Below are positions 25,232 through 34,113 of a stretch of 64,000 bases of DNA, in pieces. The notes beneath the pieces were generated by a model, which was given only the letters and a program-made list of their open reading frames with translations, was not told where the DNA came from and searched no databases. Each line of letters starts with the position of its first letter. Position 1 is the first letter of the stretch. Made by a program: the position numbers and the translations under genes. This DNA is from Halocynthiibacter namhaensis (lineage in GTDB: Bacteria; Pseudomonadota; Alphaproteobacteria; Rhodobacterales; Rhodobacteraceae). Location: positions 62,001 to 126,000 of the forward strand of contig NZ_JWIF01000063.1 of the NCBI RefSeq assembly GCF_000812685.1, read 5' to 3'.

Positions 25232-26161
25232 ATGCTTTGGTTTTCGACACTATTACTGCCTTTTCTTGGCATTGGGGTATATCCCTTTATCCGCGAAGCC
25301 CTGCGTCCCGACGTGGCAACAACGCGTGAGAAGACCAAACGCGCGGGGCAAGTTGCAGCGCTGCCATCGGGCAAGACCTGGTACAGCTGGCACGGGCAAG
25401 AAGGCGCGCCTGTCGCGGTCTGCGTGCATGGGCTGTCTACCCCGGCTTTTGTCTGGGGGGCTGTGGTTGATATCTTGGTTGCGCAGGGGTTTCGCGTGCT
25501 GACCTATGATTTATACGGACGTGGATTGTCAGATCGCGCACCCGGCGAACAAAATGCTGATTTCCACCTAAATCAGCTGAATGAATTGCTGAAGGATCAA
25601 CAGGTTGCAGATGGGTTTACCTTGCTGGGCTATTCCATGGGCGGTGCCATTGCCACGTATTTTGCGGCCCGCCATCCTGAACGGTTAAAGCAAGCGGTCT
25701 TGATTGCGCCTGCCGGGCTTGGCCATGATCTTGGCCCCACGACAGAGTTCGTTCTGCGCCATAACCTGCCGGGAGATTGGCTGATGTTGACCCGCGGCGC
25801 GCGTGAGTTGCGTGACGGCATCCAGCTTGAAGCTGCCGGTTTCACCCCTGCCGTGCCTGGCATATATGAGATGCAGGAAGCTGAACTTACCCTGCACGGC
25901 TATATCCCCGCGATCACCTCAAGCCTGCGTCATTTTCTGCGCTCAGATCTGGGGGCGGAGCATGAAAAAATCGCAGCATCCAAACTGCCTTTGACGGTTG
26001 TCTGGGCGGCGGAAGATACGGTGATCCCAATTGCAAATATGGAAAAACTGGCTGTACTTAACCCGGATGCACAGCAGATCTCAATCGCGCACGCGCCGCA
26101 TGGGGTCACCTATACCCACCCGGATGAAATGCGCGAAGCGTTAAGACATATTTCGATCTGA
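25232..26161 (+). CDS. alpha/beta hydrolase, membrane-anchored
   Basis: 309 residues. The first 20 (MLWFSTLLLPFLGIGVYPFI) form a hydrophobic segment, probably an N-terminal anchor or uncleaved signal. The hydrolase core has HGLSTPAFVWG (oxyanion region), the nucleophile S135 in LLGYSMGGA, an aspartate in VVWAAEDTVIP and a histidine in HAPHGVTY. The start could be GTG 25229 or ATG 25232; AGGGAAAGGG upstream suits the latter. It is the last gene of the run beginning at 22863 and ends 1 nt before a dispersed repeat. The substrate is unknown. Confidence 0.83.
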   Translation: MLWFSTLLLPFLGIGVYPFIREALRPDVATTREKTKRAGQVAALPSGKTWYSWHGQEGAPVAVCVHGLSTPAFVWGAVVDILVAQGFRVLTYDLYGRGLSDRAPGEQNADFHLNQLNELLKDQQVADGFTLLGYSMGGAIATYFAARHPERLKQAVLIAPAGLGHDLGPTTEFVLRHNLPGDWLMLTRGARELRDGIQLEAAGFTPAVPGIYEMQEAELTLHGYIPAITSSLRHFLRSDLGAEHEKIAASKLPLTVVWAAEDTVIPIANMEKLAVLNPDAQQISIAHAPHGVTYTHPDEMREALRHISI

Positions 26162-26162
26162 T

Positions 26163-26193
26163 TTCATCTTGCCAGAAATACTCCCCCCGGAGG
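26163..26193 (+). repeat. 31-bp dispersed repeat, copy 2
   Basis: TTCATCTTGCCAGAAATACT followed by CCCCCCGGAGG, matching the inverse of copy 1 (15670-15700) at 30 of 31 positions. It fills the whole 34-nt gap between two convergent genes. A role as a terminator or a REP-like element is possible. Confidence 0.7.
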
Positions 26194-26195
26194 GA

Positions 26196-27443
26196 TCAGG
26201 TCCGTGCTACAGCCGCCCCCAGTGGTTTTTCACGGATCGGCAGATGAACGACGGCTGAGAATGCGCCGATGGCAATGCCCAGCCACCAGACCTGGGAATA
26301 ACTGCCATAGACGTCATACATGCGCCCGCCCAGCCAAACGCCCAAAAAGCTGCCCAATTGGTGGCTGAAGAAAATGATCCCATAAAGGGTGCCCATATAG
26401 CGCAGCCCATAGATATGCGCGATCAAGCCCGAGGTCAGCGGCACAGTCGCCAACCACAATGACCCCATCGCAAGAGAGAAAATGATCACGCTTGTGGGGG
26501 TGATGGGCATCATGATGAAGGTCGCGCCAACAATGGTTCGGGCGGTGTAAATCCCCGCCAGTAAGTATTTCTTCGACCAGCGTTTGCCGGCCCAACCCGC
26601 CAGCAAGGTTCCTGCGATATTAGCTGCACCGATCAATGAAATCGCGACCGCCCCAAGGGTGGACGTTGACCCAATTCCGATAGAGGACAACAACCCATCT
26701 GGTGCAATGGGCCCGCAAAGTTCGCGGATGAAGGCCGGGAAATGGGCTGTGATAAAGGCCAACTGATAGCCGCAGGAAAAGAACCCCAAGAAGATCAGGG
26801 TGTAAGACGGGTCCTTAAACGCTTTGACCAGAATTGCGCCCATGCTTTCTTCCAACTCTGCTTTGCTCGCAACCACGGGCGAGCGCATCAAAGGCAGGAA
26901 AACCAACACGACAATCATCACGCCAGCAAAAACAAGAAACACCGACTGCCAAGTCATGAAGCCAAGTAAATATTGCGCGGTCGGGGCGCCGATCACTTGT
27001 CCGGCGGACCCGGCGGCGGTGACAATCGCCAAAGACATGGATCGGTTTTCATCGGAACTTGCGCGCCCGACGACGGCCAAGATCACGCCAAAACCTGTGC
27101 CCGCGATGCCGAAACCCACCAGGATTTCATAGAATTGATGCGCGCTGGGCGTCACTGCGGTGGAGGATAAAACTAGCCCTGCCGCATAAACCAAAGCCCC
27201 CATCAAAATCGCTTTGCGGTCACCGATCTTTTCGGCAATCGCGCCAAATATTGGCTGGCCAATGCCCCAGGCCAAGTTTTGGATTGCAATCGCGAGGGAA
27301 AATTCCGACCGCGCCCAACCGAACTCATCGGCGATGGGGATCTGGAACACGCCAAAAGATGCGCGCACCGCAAAGCTCAGCATGATGAAAATACACCCAC
27401 CGATCAGAACCGGTGTCATTATAGAATTGCGGGTGTCAGTCAT
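26196..27443 (-). CDS. MFS transporter
   Basis: 415-residue, 12-helix major facilitator. The start at 27443 (MTDTRNSIMTPVLIGGCIF) is chosen because AGGAG lies about 10 nt upstream. Conserved loops include the segment after helix 2, GAIAEKIGDRKAILMGAL, and the matching GWAGKRWSKKYLLAGIY between helices 8 and 9. The sequence resembles the oxalate/formate or monocarboxylate-type MFS groups, but the substrate is not certain. It is divergent from zapE with 117 nt between starts. Confidence 0.87.
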   Translation of the reverse strand: MTDTRNSIMTPVLIGGCIFIMLSFAVRASFGVFQIPIADEFGWARSEFSLAIAIQNLAWGIGQPIFGAIAEKIGDRKAILMGALVYAAGLVLSSTAVTPSAHQFYEILVGFGIAGTGFGVILAVVGRASSDENRSMSLAIVTAAGSAGQVIGAPTAQYLLGFMTWQSVFLVFAGVMIVVLVFLPLMRSPVVASKAELEESMGAILVKAFKDPSYTLIFLGFFSCGYQLAFITAHFPAFIRELCGPIAPDGLLSSIGIGSTSTLGAVAISLIGAANIAGTLLAGWAGKRWSKKYLLAGIYTARTIVGATFIMMPITPTSVIIFSLAMGSLWLATVPLTSGLIAHIYGLRYMGTLYGIIFFSHQLGSFLGVWLGGRMYDVYGSYSQVWWLGIAIGAFSAVVHLPIREKPLGAAVART

Positions 27444-27560
27444 GGCGGGTCTCCTGTGGCGCTTGGTGACACTGACGCCGTGTGCCCTGCAGGTCAAATT
27501 GATTATCGTGATGACGTTACATCACCTTTTCTAATCAGTGCGCGCAGTTTATGTGGGGGT

Positions 27561-28637
27561 ATGGAAACGCTTAGTGAAATTTATCTGTCTAAGGTCGCCG
27601 CAGGCGAGTTGACATCTGATCCCGCCCAATTGGCGATCTTGCCGCAGCTTGAACGGATCTCCCGGGCGCTGATGGCCCCTGAACCCAAACGCGGGTTCTT
27701 CCGTAAATCTACCGTGATTGAAGCGCCCAAGGGCCTTTATCTTTGGGGCGGGGTTGGGCGCGGGAAATCCATGTTGATGGATATGTTCGTCGATCACCTT
27801 GATATCCCTGGGAAGCGCCGCGTGCATTTCCACGCTTTCATGCAAGAGGTTCACGCAGCCCTGCATGAAGCGCGTAAAACCGGGGTTGAAGACGCGATTG
27901 TGCCTGTTGCGGTCGATATCGCCAAGGGACTGAAAGTACTGGCCTTTGACGAAATGCAGATCACGGATATCACCGATGCGATGATTGTTGGGCGTTTGTT
28001 TGATAAGCTGCATGAAGCCGGTGTCGCGATTATCACCACATCAAATCGTGTGCCAGATGATCTGTATAAAAACGGGCTGAATCGTAACCTGTTTTTGCCG
28101 TTCATTGAGTTGATTAAAACCCGTTTGGATGTGGTCGAGATCATCTCGGAAAATGACTATCGACAGAACCGCCTAAAAGGGGAACGCGTTTGGTTTTCAC
28201 CCGTCTCTGCTGAAACGCGGACGGCGATGGATGTTATCTGGCAGGATCTGACCACTGGCAAAGCGGAACAGCTAATCCTGATGGTGAAAGGCCGCGAAGT
28301 CGAGATCCCAGGTTTTTACAACGGCGTTGCGCGCGCATCGTTTTTTGACCTATGCGGTCGATTTTTGGGGGCGGGCGATTATCTTGCATTGGTGGAAAAT
28401 ACACGTGTGTTATTGCTGGATGATGTCCCACAATTAGGGCGCACGAACTTCAACGAAGCCAAGCGTTTTGTGACATTGGTCGATGCATTGTATGAGGCCA
28501 AAGTGCGCCTGATCGTATCTGCCGCCGCAGAACCTGAGATGTTGTATATTGAGGGCGAAGGCAGCTTTGAATTCGAACGCACGGCGTCGCGCTTGCGTGA
28601 GATGCAGGACGAAACCTGGGGTGATACCGCCGCCTAA
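27561..28637 (+). CDS. zapE: cell division ATPase ZapE (AFG1 family)
   Basis: 358-residue AAA-type ATPase of the AFG1/ZapE family, which acts at the division ring and in membrane-protein quality control. The Walker A motif GGVGRGKS is at residues 63-70 and the Walker B is VLAFDEMQITD. ITTSNRVPDDLYKNGLNR is the sensor region and a family hallmark, as is FDLCGRFLGAGDYLAL in the C-terminal part. The start at 27561 is chosen because GTGGGGG lies just upstream; the long upstream extension overlaps the MFS gene and is not credible. Confidence 0.93.
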   Translation: METLSEIYLSKVAAGELTSDPAQLAILPQLERISRALMAPEPKRGFFRKSTVIEAPKGLYLWGGVGRGKSMLMDMFVDHLDIPGKRRVHFHAFMQEVHAALHEARKTGVEDAIVPVAVDIAKGLKVLAFDEMQITDITDAMIVGRLFDKLHEAGVAIITTSNRVPDDLYKNGLNRNLFLPFIELIKTRLDVVEIISENDYRQNRLKGERVWFSPVSAETRTAMDVIWQDLTTGKAEQLILMVKGREVEIPGFYNGVARASFFDLCGRFLGAGDYLALVENTRVLLLDDVPQLGRTNFNEAKRFVTLVDALYEAKVRLIVSAAAEPEMLYIEGEGSFEFERTASRLREMQDETWGDTAA

Positions 28638-28676
28638 ATCGCCTGCGGTATCTGTTTTATAGCATTTTGGAATGCC

Positions 28677-29297
28677 TCAACGTTGCGCTGTAATCAGTTT
28701 GGCGGCAAGGGCGATGAACACGGTTCCAGCCACGCGGTTGATCCAGATTTGAGCAGAGGGTCGCGCTTTTAGCCAATCGCCAAGTGATCCCGCGCCAATT
28801 GCCACGCTGCCAAACACAAGGATCGTGGAACACGCCATAACCGCGCCCAAAACCAGAAGTTGAGGGATCAGCGGGAGTTCGGGACGCGCGAATTGCGGTA
28901 GGAACGCCAGAAAGAAAATCGCGACTTTTGGGTTGGTGATGTTCATGATCAAGCCGCGCAGATAAAGTGACTTTAGATTGGCGTCAGCGCGTTCGCCTTC
29001 GATGGCGGTGCTCCCAGCGCGAAAGGCCTTATACGCAAGGTATAGCAGATATCCAGCGCCCGCGAATTTCAACAGGGTGAAGGCGATTTCGGATGTCTGG
29101 AAGATCGCGGCCACGCCCAAGGCCACTGCCGTGGTGTGAAATAAAAGCCCGGTGCAAAGGCCGAGCGTCACAAATAACCCGGCCATGCGCCCGTTCATTG
29201 CGGATTGGGTCAACACGAAGACATTGTCTGGCCCCGGCGCGAGGGCCAGCATCACGGATGCGCCGAAAAACAGCGTAAGTGTTTCAAAAGGGATCAT
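28677..29297 (-). CDS. LysE-family amino-acid exporter
   Basis: 206-residue inner-membrane protein with six predicted helices, of the LysE/RhtB family. The family signature is visible at the N-terminus: LALAPGPDNVFVLTQSAMNG. The second half has NITNPKVAIFFLAFLPQF. Members export lysine, threonine, homoserine or related solutes. The start overlaps the folC stop (ATGA), so it is translationally coupled to folate synthesis without an obvious functional link. Confidence 0.9.
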   Translation of the reverse strand: MIPFETLTLFFGASVMLALAPGPDNVFVLTQSAMNGRMAGLFVTLGLCTGLLFHTTAVALGVAAIFQTSEIAFTLLKFAGAGYLLYLAYKAFRAGSTAIEGERADANLKSLYLRGLIMNITNPKVAIFFLAFLPQFARPELPLIPQLLVLGAVMACSTILVFGSVAIGAGSLGDWLKARPSAQIWINRVAGTVFIALAAKLITAQR

Positions 29298-30565
29298 AGT
29301 TCATTCCTCCGCAGGACTTCGCCCGCAAGATAAAGCGAACCACAGATAAGTATACGCGCAGTTGGGTCCGTTTCCGCAAGCTTTTTCAACGCGCTGTCCA
29401 CATCTTCTGCTGTATCGGTTTTCATACCTGCGGCTTGCGCAAAGCGGGCGGTTTCTGCTGCGGGCAGTGTGTTTGGCTCGCCCGGGATGGAAACCGCGAT
29501 CAGGCTGTCGGCGACTTTTGCGAGGGGTTCCATGTAACCAGAGGCATCCTTGGTGTTCAACATGCCGCAAATCAGATGCAATGGGCGCTTGGGCAGATTG
29601 CCGAGGTGTTTCGCAAGGGCAATGGCGGCTGCGGGATTGTGACCACCATCAAGCCAAAGTTCGGCCTCAGGCACACGGGCTGGGAAGGCACCATCTGTCA
29701 AACGTTGCATGCGAGCGGGCCAAAAGACATTCTCCATGGCGGCTTGATAGGACGCTTCGGGCATATTTAGGTGACGCAAAGCCGCGAGCGCAGCACCGGC
29801 ATTTTCAAATTGATGCGCGCCGGGAAGGGCGGGCAGGGGCAAGTCAAGCAGGCCGGTTTCATCCTGATAAATCACACGCCCGCGTTCTTCAGATACATGC
29901 CAATGCTGGCCATGAGCGATGATAGGCGCGCCCAAGCGGGCGGCGGTGGCCTCAATCACGTCCATCGCTTCATCCGGTTGCGGGCCGACAATCACCGGCA
30001 CGCCGCGCTTGATGATCCCAGCTTTTTCAGCCGCGATTTTCGCCAATGTATCGCCAAGAAATTGTTCGTGGTCGATGGAAATTGGGGTGATGATCGACAG
30101 TTCAGGCGTGATCACATTGGTGGCATCTAAGCGTCCGCCGAGGCCGACCTCAAGCAAGGTGTAATCCGCTTTGTTGCGCGCGAAAGCCAGTAGGCCTGCG
30201 ACAGTTGTGATCTCGAAATAGGTGATGGTTTCGCCACCGTTCGAACTGTAACATTCGTCTAGAATTTCGGTCAAATATTCTTCTGTAATCAGATCACCTG
30301 CGAGGCGGATGCGTTCATGAAACCGCGCGAGATGTGGGGACGTATAGGCGTGCACAGATTTTCCCGCGCCTTCCAGACCCGCCCGGATCATCGCTTGCGT
30401 TGACCCTTTGCCATTGGTGCCTGCGATATGGATCACAGGGGGGAGCTTTTCCTGTGGGTTGTCCAAGGCGGCCAACAAACGCCAGACCCGATCCAAGGTC
30501 AGATCGATGATTTTTGGATGTAAGGCGAACATGCGTTCAAGGATGAGATCGGATGTTTGGGTCAT
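29294..30565 (-). CDS. folC: bifunctional folylpolyglutamate synthase / dihydrofolate synthase
   Basis: 423-residue cytoplasmic ligase that adds glutamate to dihydropteroate and to folates. The P-loop GTNGKGS is at residues 49-55. VGLGGRLDATNVI, then SIDHEQFLGDTLAKIAAEKAGI, are the conserved Mur-ligase-like core, and LDGGHNPAAA begins the C-terminal domain. The start at 30565 has AGAGG upstream. accD lies upstream in the same direction, but the two are separated by a 1.4-kb region of broken genes (30669-32000). accD and folC are often adjacent in alphaproteobacteria, so that region looks inserted. Confidence 0.93.
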   Translation of the reverse strand: MTQTSDLILERMFALHPKIIDLTLDRVWRLLAALDNPQEKLPPVIHIAGTNGKGSTQAMIRAGLEGAGKSVHAYTSPHLARFHERIRLAGDLITEEYLTEILDECYSSNGGETITYFEITTVAGLLAFARNKADYTLLEVGLGGRLDATNVITPELSIITPISIDHEQFLGDTLAKIAAEKAGIIKRGVPVIVGPQPDEAMDVIEATAARLGAPIIAHGQHWHVSEERGRVIYQDETGLLDLPLPALPGAHQFENAGAALAALRHLNMPEASYQAAMENVFWPARMQRLTDGAFPARVPEAELWLDGGHNPAAAIALAKHLGNLPKRPLHLICGMLNTKDASGYMEPLAKVADSLIAVSIPGEPNTLPAAETARFAQAAGMKTDTAEDVDSALKKLAETDPTARILICGSLYLAGEVLRRNEL

Positions 30566-30668
30566 GGGGCACCTCTGTTTGCGGCTTTGTCGCGGTCTGC
30601 ACCAGATTGCCAGAAAAGGGAAGATCATAGTGGCCCGTATCAGCCAAGTTGACCGTCATAAACGACAG

Positions 30669-31577
30669 CTATCCCTTGCGAAATTCTGCGAGCCTCGTTC
30701 GGAACATATCGCGAAATAGATCTGCAAACGCCTTGGTCGCTGCGGAACGATAATCGGCAGGGGGGAACACCGAATAGACCCCAGCGCGGGGTAAATCCCA
30801 GTTGGGCAACAGGCGTATTAGGCTTCCGTTTCGCAGTTCATTCAAAACATAAAAGTCGGGAAGAATTGCAAAGCCCGCACCTGCGATCGCCATGTTTTTG
30901 ATCACAGGGGTAACGTCGGCGGATATGCTGGCGTTCATGGTTGTTTTGACGGGTTTTCCTGAGGGGGAGGTGAAACCCCAGTCGCACGGATTGACCAGCG
31001 CCCTATGTTCGATGAAAGGCAGACCCTGCAAGTCAGCGGGGCTGGTGGGGGTCGAATGTTCGGAAAGAAATGAAGGGGCCGCCACGATATATTGGTGAAA
31101 ATCAGCAAGCTTTCGAGCGATATTTCCAGAATTTTCAAGCCACCCTGCGCGGTAAGCAATATCAAATCGTGCATCAACCGGATCAAGCTTTTGGTCGCTA
31201 ATGGTTAGGTCAATTGTAACCGCAGGATAGGCCTTGCGAAAGGCGGCAATCGCCGGGCTGACCTAGTCCTCTCCGAGATCCAAAGGGGCGGTGATCCGCA
31301 AGGTGCCTGAAGGGGTATTGTGCCCTTTTTGCACGATTTGACAGGCTGATTCCGCTTGACGAACCGCTGCACAGGCGGATTGAAAGAAGTCCTCGCCTAT
31401 CTCGGTCAATTTCAGGTGGCGAGAGTTCCGAATGATCAAAGTCGCGCCCAGTTCAGCCTCAAGTCGTTGCAATTGCTTGCTGACCACAGCCTTGCTGATA
31501 CGCAATTTTTGCGCAGCCGCTGTAATGTTTCCGGCTTCCACAATGGCAACGAAATATTCGAGGCGGTTTAGATTGAT
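30669..31577 (-). pseudogene. LysR-family regulator, broken by an in-frame amber codon and loss of the start
   Basis: The minus-strand frame from 31574 down to 30669 reads as one LysR protein of about 300 residues. It begins NLNRLEYFVAIVEAGNI, has the helix-turn-helix AAAQKLRISKAVVSKQLQRL, and continues through an effector domain ending FRTRLAEFRKG. A single TAG at 31263-31265 interrupts it between DLGED and VSPAIAAFRKAYP, with the frame unchanged on both sides. The codon before NLNRLEYF is ATC, not ATG, and homology stops there, where the opposite-strand metallo-hydrolase fragment begins. The regulator is therefore almost certainly non-functional. A short C-terminal product from an internal start cannot be excluded. 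Confidence 0.82.
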
Positions 31578-32000
31578 ACCATTCGTGCGGCTTTCCCGGA
31601 TGCACGGATCGTGGCAACCCCATCGACGGTTGAAGGCATCAGCCAGACCATTCAGTTGAAATATGATTTCTGGGGGCCAATTCTGGGTGATAACGCACCT
31701 ACAGATTTGATTGTACCCGAGGTCCTGGAAGGCCGCGATGATTGGCGTATGAACTTTGATGTGATTGAGGGGCTGAACCCGAAACGCGTCATTGCCGGGC
31801 ATTCTGTTGGTGATAGCGCGGAAGACATCAGCATCGTTGAATTCACGCGCAGCTATGTCGCGGCATTTGAGGCGGCGGCTGAGGTTGCGAATTCTGAGGA
31901 ATTGGTTGCAGCGATGCAGGTGGCATACCCAGATTTTGCTGTGAACAGCTCTCTTGAAATTGGGGCTGCGGTGCTGATGGGCGAGCGTTCCTGGCCGTAA
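31572..32000 (+). pseudogene. metallo-beta-lactamase-fold hydrolase, C-terminal fragment
   Basis: An open frame of about 142 codons with no proper start. It begins abruptly at IDTIRAAFPDARIVATPSTV and ends EIGAAVLMGERSWP. The stretch VIAGHSVGDSAEDISIVEFT resembles the late histidine region of MBL-fold hydrolases, whose first half with the HxHxDH site is absent. The upstream in-frame TAG (31569-31571) lies within the neighbouring LysR remnant. The two fragments meet at about 31572-31577. The simplest history is one deletion across a divergent LysR/MBL gene pair. The MBL assignment rests on the C-terminal half only. Confidence 0.62.
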
Positions 32001-32003
32001 ACG

Positions 32004-32031
32004 AAAAAGACCCGGGCGCTGACCCGGGTCT
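32004..32031 (-). terminator. accD terminator
   Basis: AGACCCGGG (32008-32016) pairs with CCCGGGTCT (32023-32031). On the minus strand the stem is followed by a T tract (32008-32004). It lies 22 nt beyond the accD stop. Confidence 0.82.
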
Positions 32032-32053
32032 GAAATACTGGAAAATCGGTGGG

Positions 32054-32971
32054 TTATTCCGCCGCTTTTTCTTCCGCCTTATCGGCCTTAGTAGGCTTTG
32101 GCAGATCACCTTTGATCGCGGGGCCAAGACCCATGAGCATACGGGTGATTGTGATCAATTCATCACGCATGTTTTTGCGGTGCGTCACGCGGTCCAACAT
32201 GCCGTGATCCAGCAGATATTCGGAACGCTGAAAGCCTTCAGGCAGTTTTTCACGGATGGTTTGTTCAATCACGCGAACACCAGCAAAGCCGATCAAGGCG
32301 TTTGGTTCCGCGATTTGCACATCCCCCAACATCGCATAAGACGCGGTCACGCCACCGGTTGTTGGGTGGGTTAGCACAACGATGTAAGGCAGGTTTGCTT
32401 CGCGCAGCATTTCTACGGCGATTGTGGTGCGTGGCATTTGCATCAGGGATAGGATCCCTTCCTGCATGCGCGCGCCACCAGCGGCAGAGAACAGCACAAA
32501 CGGGCGTTTCATCGCAACTGCACGTTCCGCACCGGCCAAAATAGCGTTGCCAACATACATGCCCATGGAACCACCCATGAACGAGAAATCCTGACAGGCG
32601 GCAACAATCGGGGTGCGCCCAATTTCGCCTTCCGCCACAAGCATCGCTTCATGTTCGCCAGTCTTTTTGCGGGCCGCTTTCATACGCTCAGGGTATTTTT
32701 GTTGATCCTTGAACTGCAACGGGTCGGTTGTGACCGCAGGCACTTCGATTTCGCCAAATACGCCGCCGTCAAACAAGGCTGTAAACCGTTCACGTGGTGT
32801 GATCGCCATATGGTGATCACATTCAGTACAAACGTTTAGATTCTCAGCCATTTCGCGGTGAAACAGCATTGTGCCGCATTCTTTACATTTAACCCAAAGA
32901 TTGTCTGGCGTTTCACGGCGGGAAAACAATGAGTTAATCGTTGGGCGAACGTAGTTTGAAATCCAGTTCAT
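32054..32971 (-). CDS. accD: acetyl-CoA carboxylase carboxyltransferase subunit beta
   Basis: 305-residue subunit that, with AccA, transfers the carboxyl group from biotin to acetyl-CoA, making malonyl-CoA for fatty-acid synthesis. The N-terminal zinc ribbon is complete: C29 and C32 (KCKECG), C48 and C51 (CTECDHH). The carboxyltransferase core has [38 protein letters not shown] and [16 protein letters not shown]. The start at 32971 (MNWISNY) is chosen because it matches the family N-terminus. The CPBP protease gene lies upstream on the same strand. The C-terminal tail is alanine/lysine rich. Confidence 0.96.
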   Translation of the reverse strand: MNWISNYVRPTINSLFSRRETPDNLWVKCKECGTMLFHREMAENLNVCTECDHHMAITPRERFTALFDGGVFGEIEVPAVTTDPLQFKDQQKYPERMKAARKKTGEHEAMLVAEGEIGRTPIVAACQDFSFMGGSMGMYVGNAILAGAERAVAMKRPFVLFSAAGGARMQEGILSLMQMPRTTIAVEMLREANLPYIVVLTHPTTGGVTASYAMLGDVQIAEPNALIGFAGVRVIEQTIREKLPEGFQRSEYLLDHGMLDRVTHRKNMRDELITITRMLMGLGPAIKGDLPKPTKADKAEEKAAE

Positions 32972-33046
32972 AGGGTCTCTCTGTCTGATCTTGCTCTGCC
33001 CAAAGGGCGTTTGACCTGAAATACGCTGTCGCAAGGTAAATTGCAA

Positions 33047-33940
33047 TCAACGCTTCAATATCAGTCGCACCATTAGCCAATTGCAAAGCACAAAAAGGAA
33101 GTCGGTCAGCAACATCGGGTTCTGTTCAAGCATCTCTTCGCTGGTCCAGGGCAGGTGAAACAGCGCAAATCCGCTTAGATTGTCTGGGAAGGCTGCAAAG
33201 ACCAGTGGATAGAGATTGTTCACAAAATGGAAAGCAATCGCAGCACTTAACGTGCCGCTGCGTGCAACCAAATCCGCGGCACAGAGGCCAAATAGCGTGG
33301 CCCAAAGCACGGGCCAAATTGCGCCATCCCCCCAGGTGTTCGGATCATAATGCAGACACCCAAAGATCACAGAAGGCACCAGCATCCAGATGATCGGGTT
33401 GTTGAAACGCGCCGCCAACTGGCTTTGGAAATATCCCCGGAACACGATTTCTTCTGCGCTGGTTTGGATCAACACTCCAATAATGGCGATGGGCAAGATC
33501 ATCAGCCAGCTTCCCGCGCTTAACAGCGGGTTTGGTTTTAGCAGGCCAAGATTCCACGGTGGAAGCAATTCAAGTGCGATCACCAATATCAACAGCGCGG
33601 CGGACACATATGGAAACATCCGTTTTTCAACGTGCCATGGTGCAAATAATGTATGCCAGCGGCGTTTGTGTAAAACTTCGACCATCAAAAATATGGGGAC
33701 AGCCATGCATATGAACGTGAATAGGGTTACGCCCGTCCAGAATGGTGTCGTGATGCTTCCCAAGGCGAATGACAGCTCATCCATCGACATCTGCAATGCC
33801 CGTGCAATGCTGCTGAAAACATAAAGAATGCTGAGATAATACAACACGGTCCCCAGCATCAAACCCAAAGCCAAACGCCAGATTTGCGCATGTTTGCGGG
33901 CGGGTGCGATCAGAGGTTCATAATAGGGGTAGCGCATCAT
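33047..33940 (-). CDS. CPBP-family intramembrane metalloprotease
   Basis: 297-residue membrane protein with about seven helices. The CPBP (Abi/Rce1-like) active-site motifs are all visible: the glutamate pair in TSAEEIVFRGYFQSQ near residue 175, the histidine in FGCLHYDP, and HFVNNLYPLVFA. Bacterial members process peptides or act in immunity and protein sorting, but most are uncharacterised. It lies 75 nt upstream of accD on the same strand. The start is either 33940 or the adjacent ATG at 33937. The 173 nt to the divergent ilvD gene holds promoters only. Confidence 0.87.
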   Translation of the reverse strand: MMRYPYYEPLIAPARKHAQIWRLALGLMLGTVLYYLSILYVFSSIARALQMSMDELSFALGSITTPFWTGVTLFTFICMAVPIFLMVEVLHKRRWHTLFAPWHVEKRMFPYVSAALLILVIALELLPPWNLGLLKPNPLLSAGSWLMILPIAIIGVLIQTSAEEIVFRGYFQSQLAARFNNPIIWMLVPSVIFGCLHYDPNTWGDGAIWPVLWATLFGLCAADLVARSGTLSAAIAFHFVNNLYPLVFAAFPDNLSGFALFHLPWTSEEMLEQNPMLLTDFLFVLCNWLMVRLILKR

Positions 33941-34113
33941 CTGTCCTTGGTTTGACTGCGATCAGTCCTTAATCGGTGGTTGATTCGTCATTGTCTTGCC
34001 TGCGACGAAACTGCATTTTATGCGCAGGATATGCAATCAAGCTTGTTCCTTGGGCAATGCAGTTGTATTCCAGTGGCAATCTCGTTTCAGGTCCCGTTTG
34101 AAGAAAGCCAGCC

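Noticed and set aside
31263-31265. Amber codon read as a pyrrolysine or other recoded site
   Set aside because: The gene also lacks its start and sits on a deletion scar, so simple decay is far more likely than recoding.
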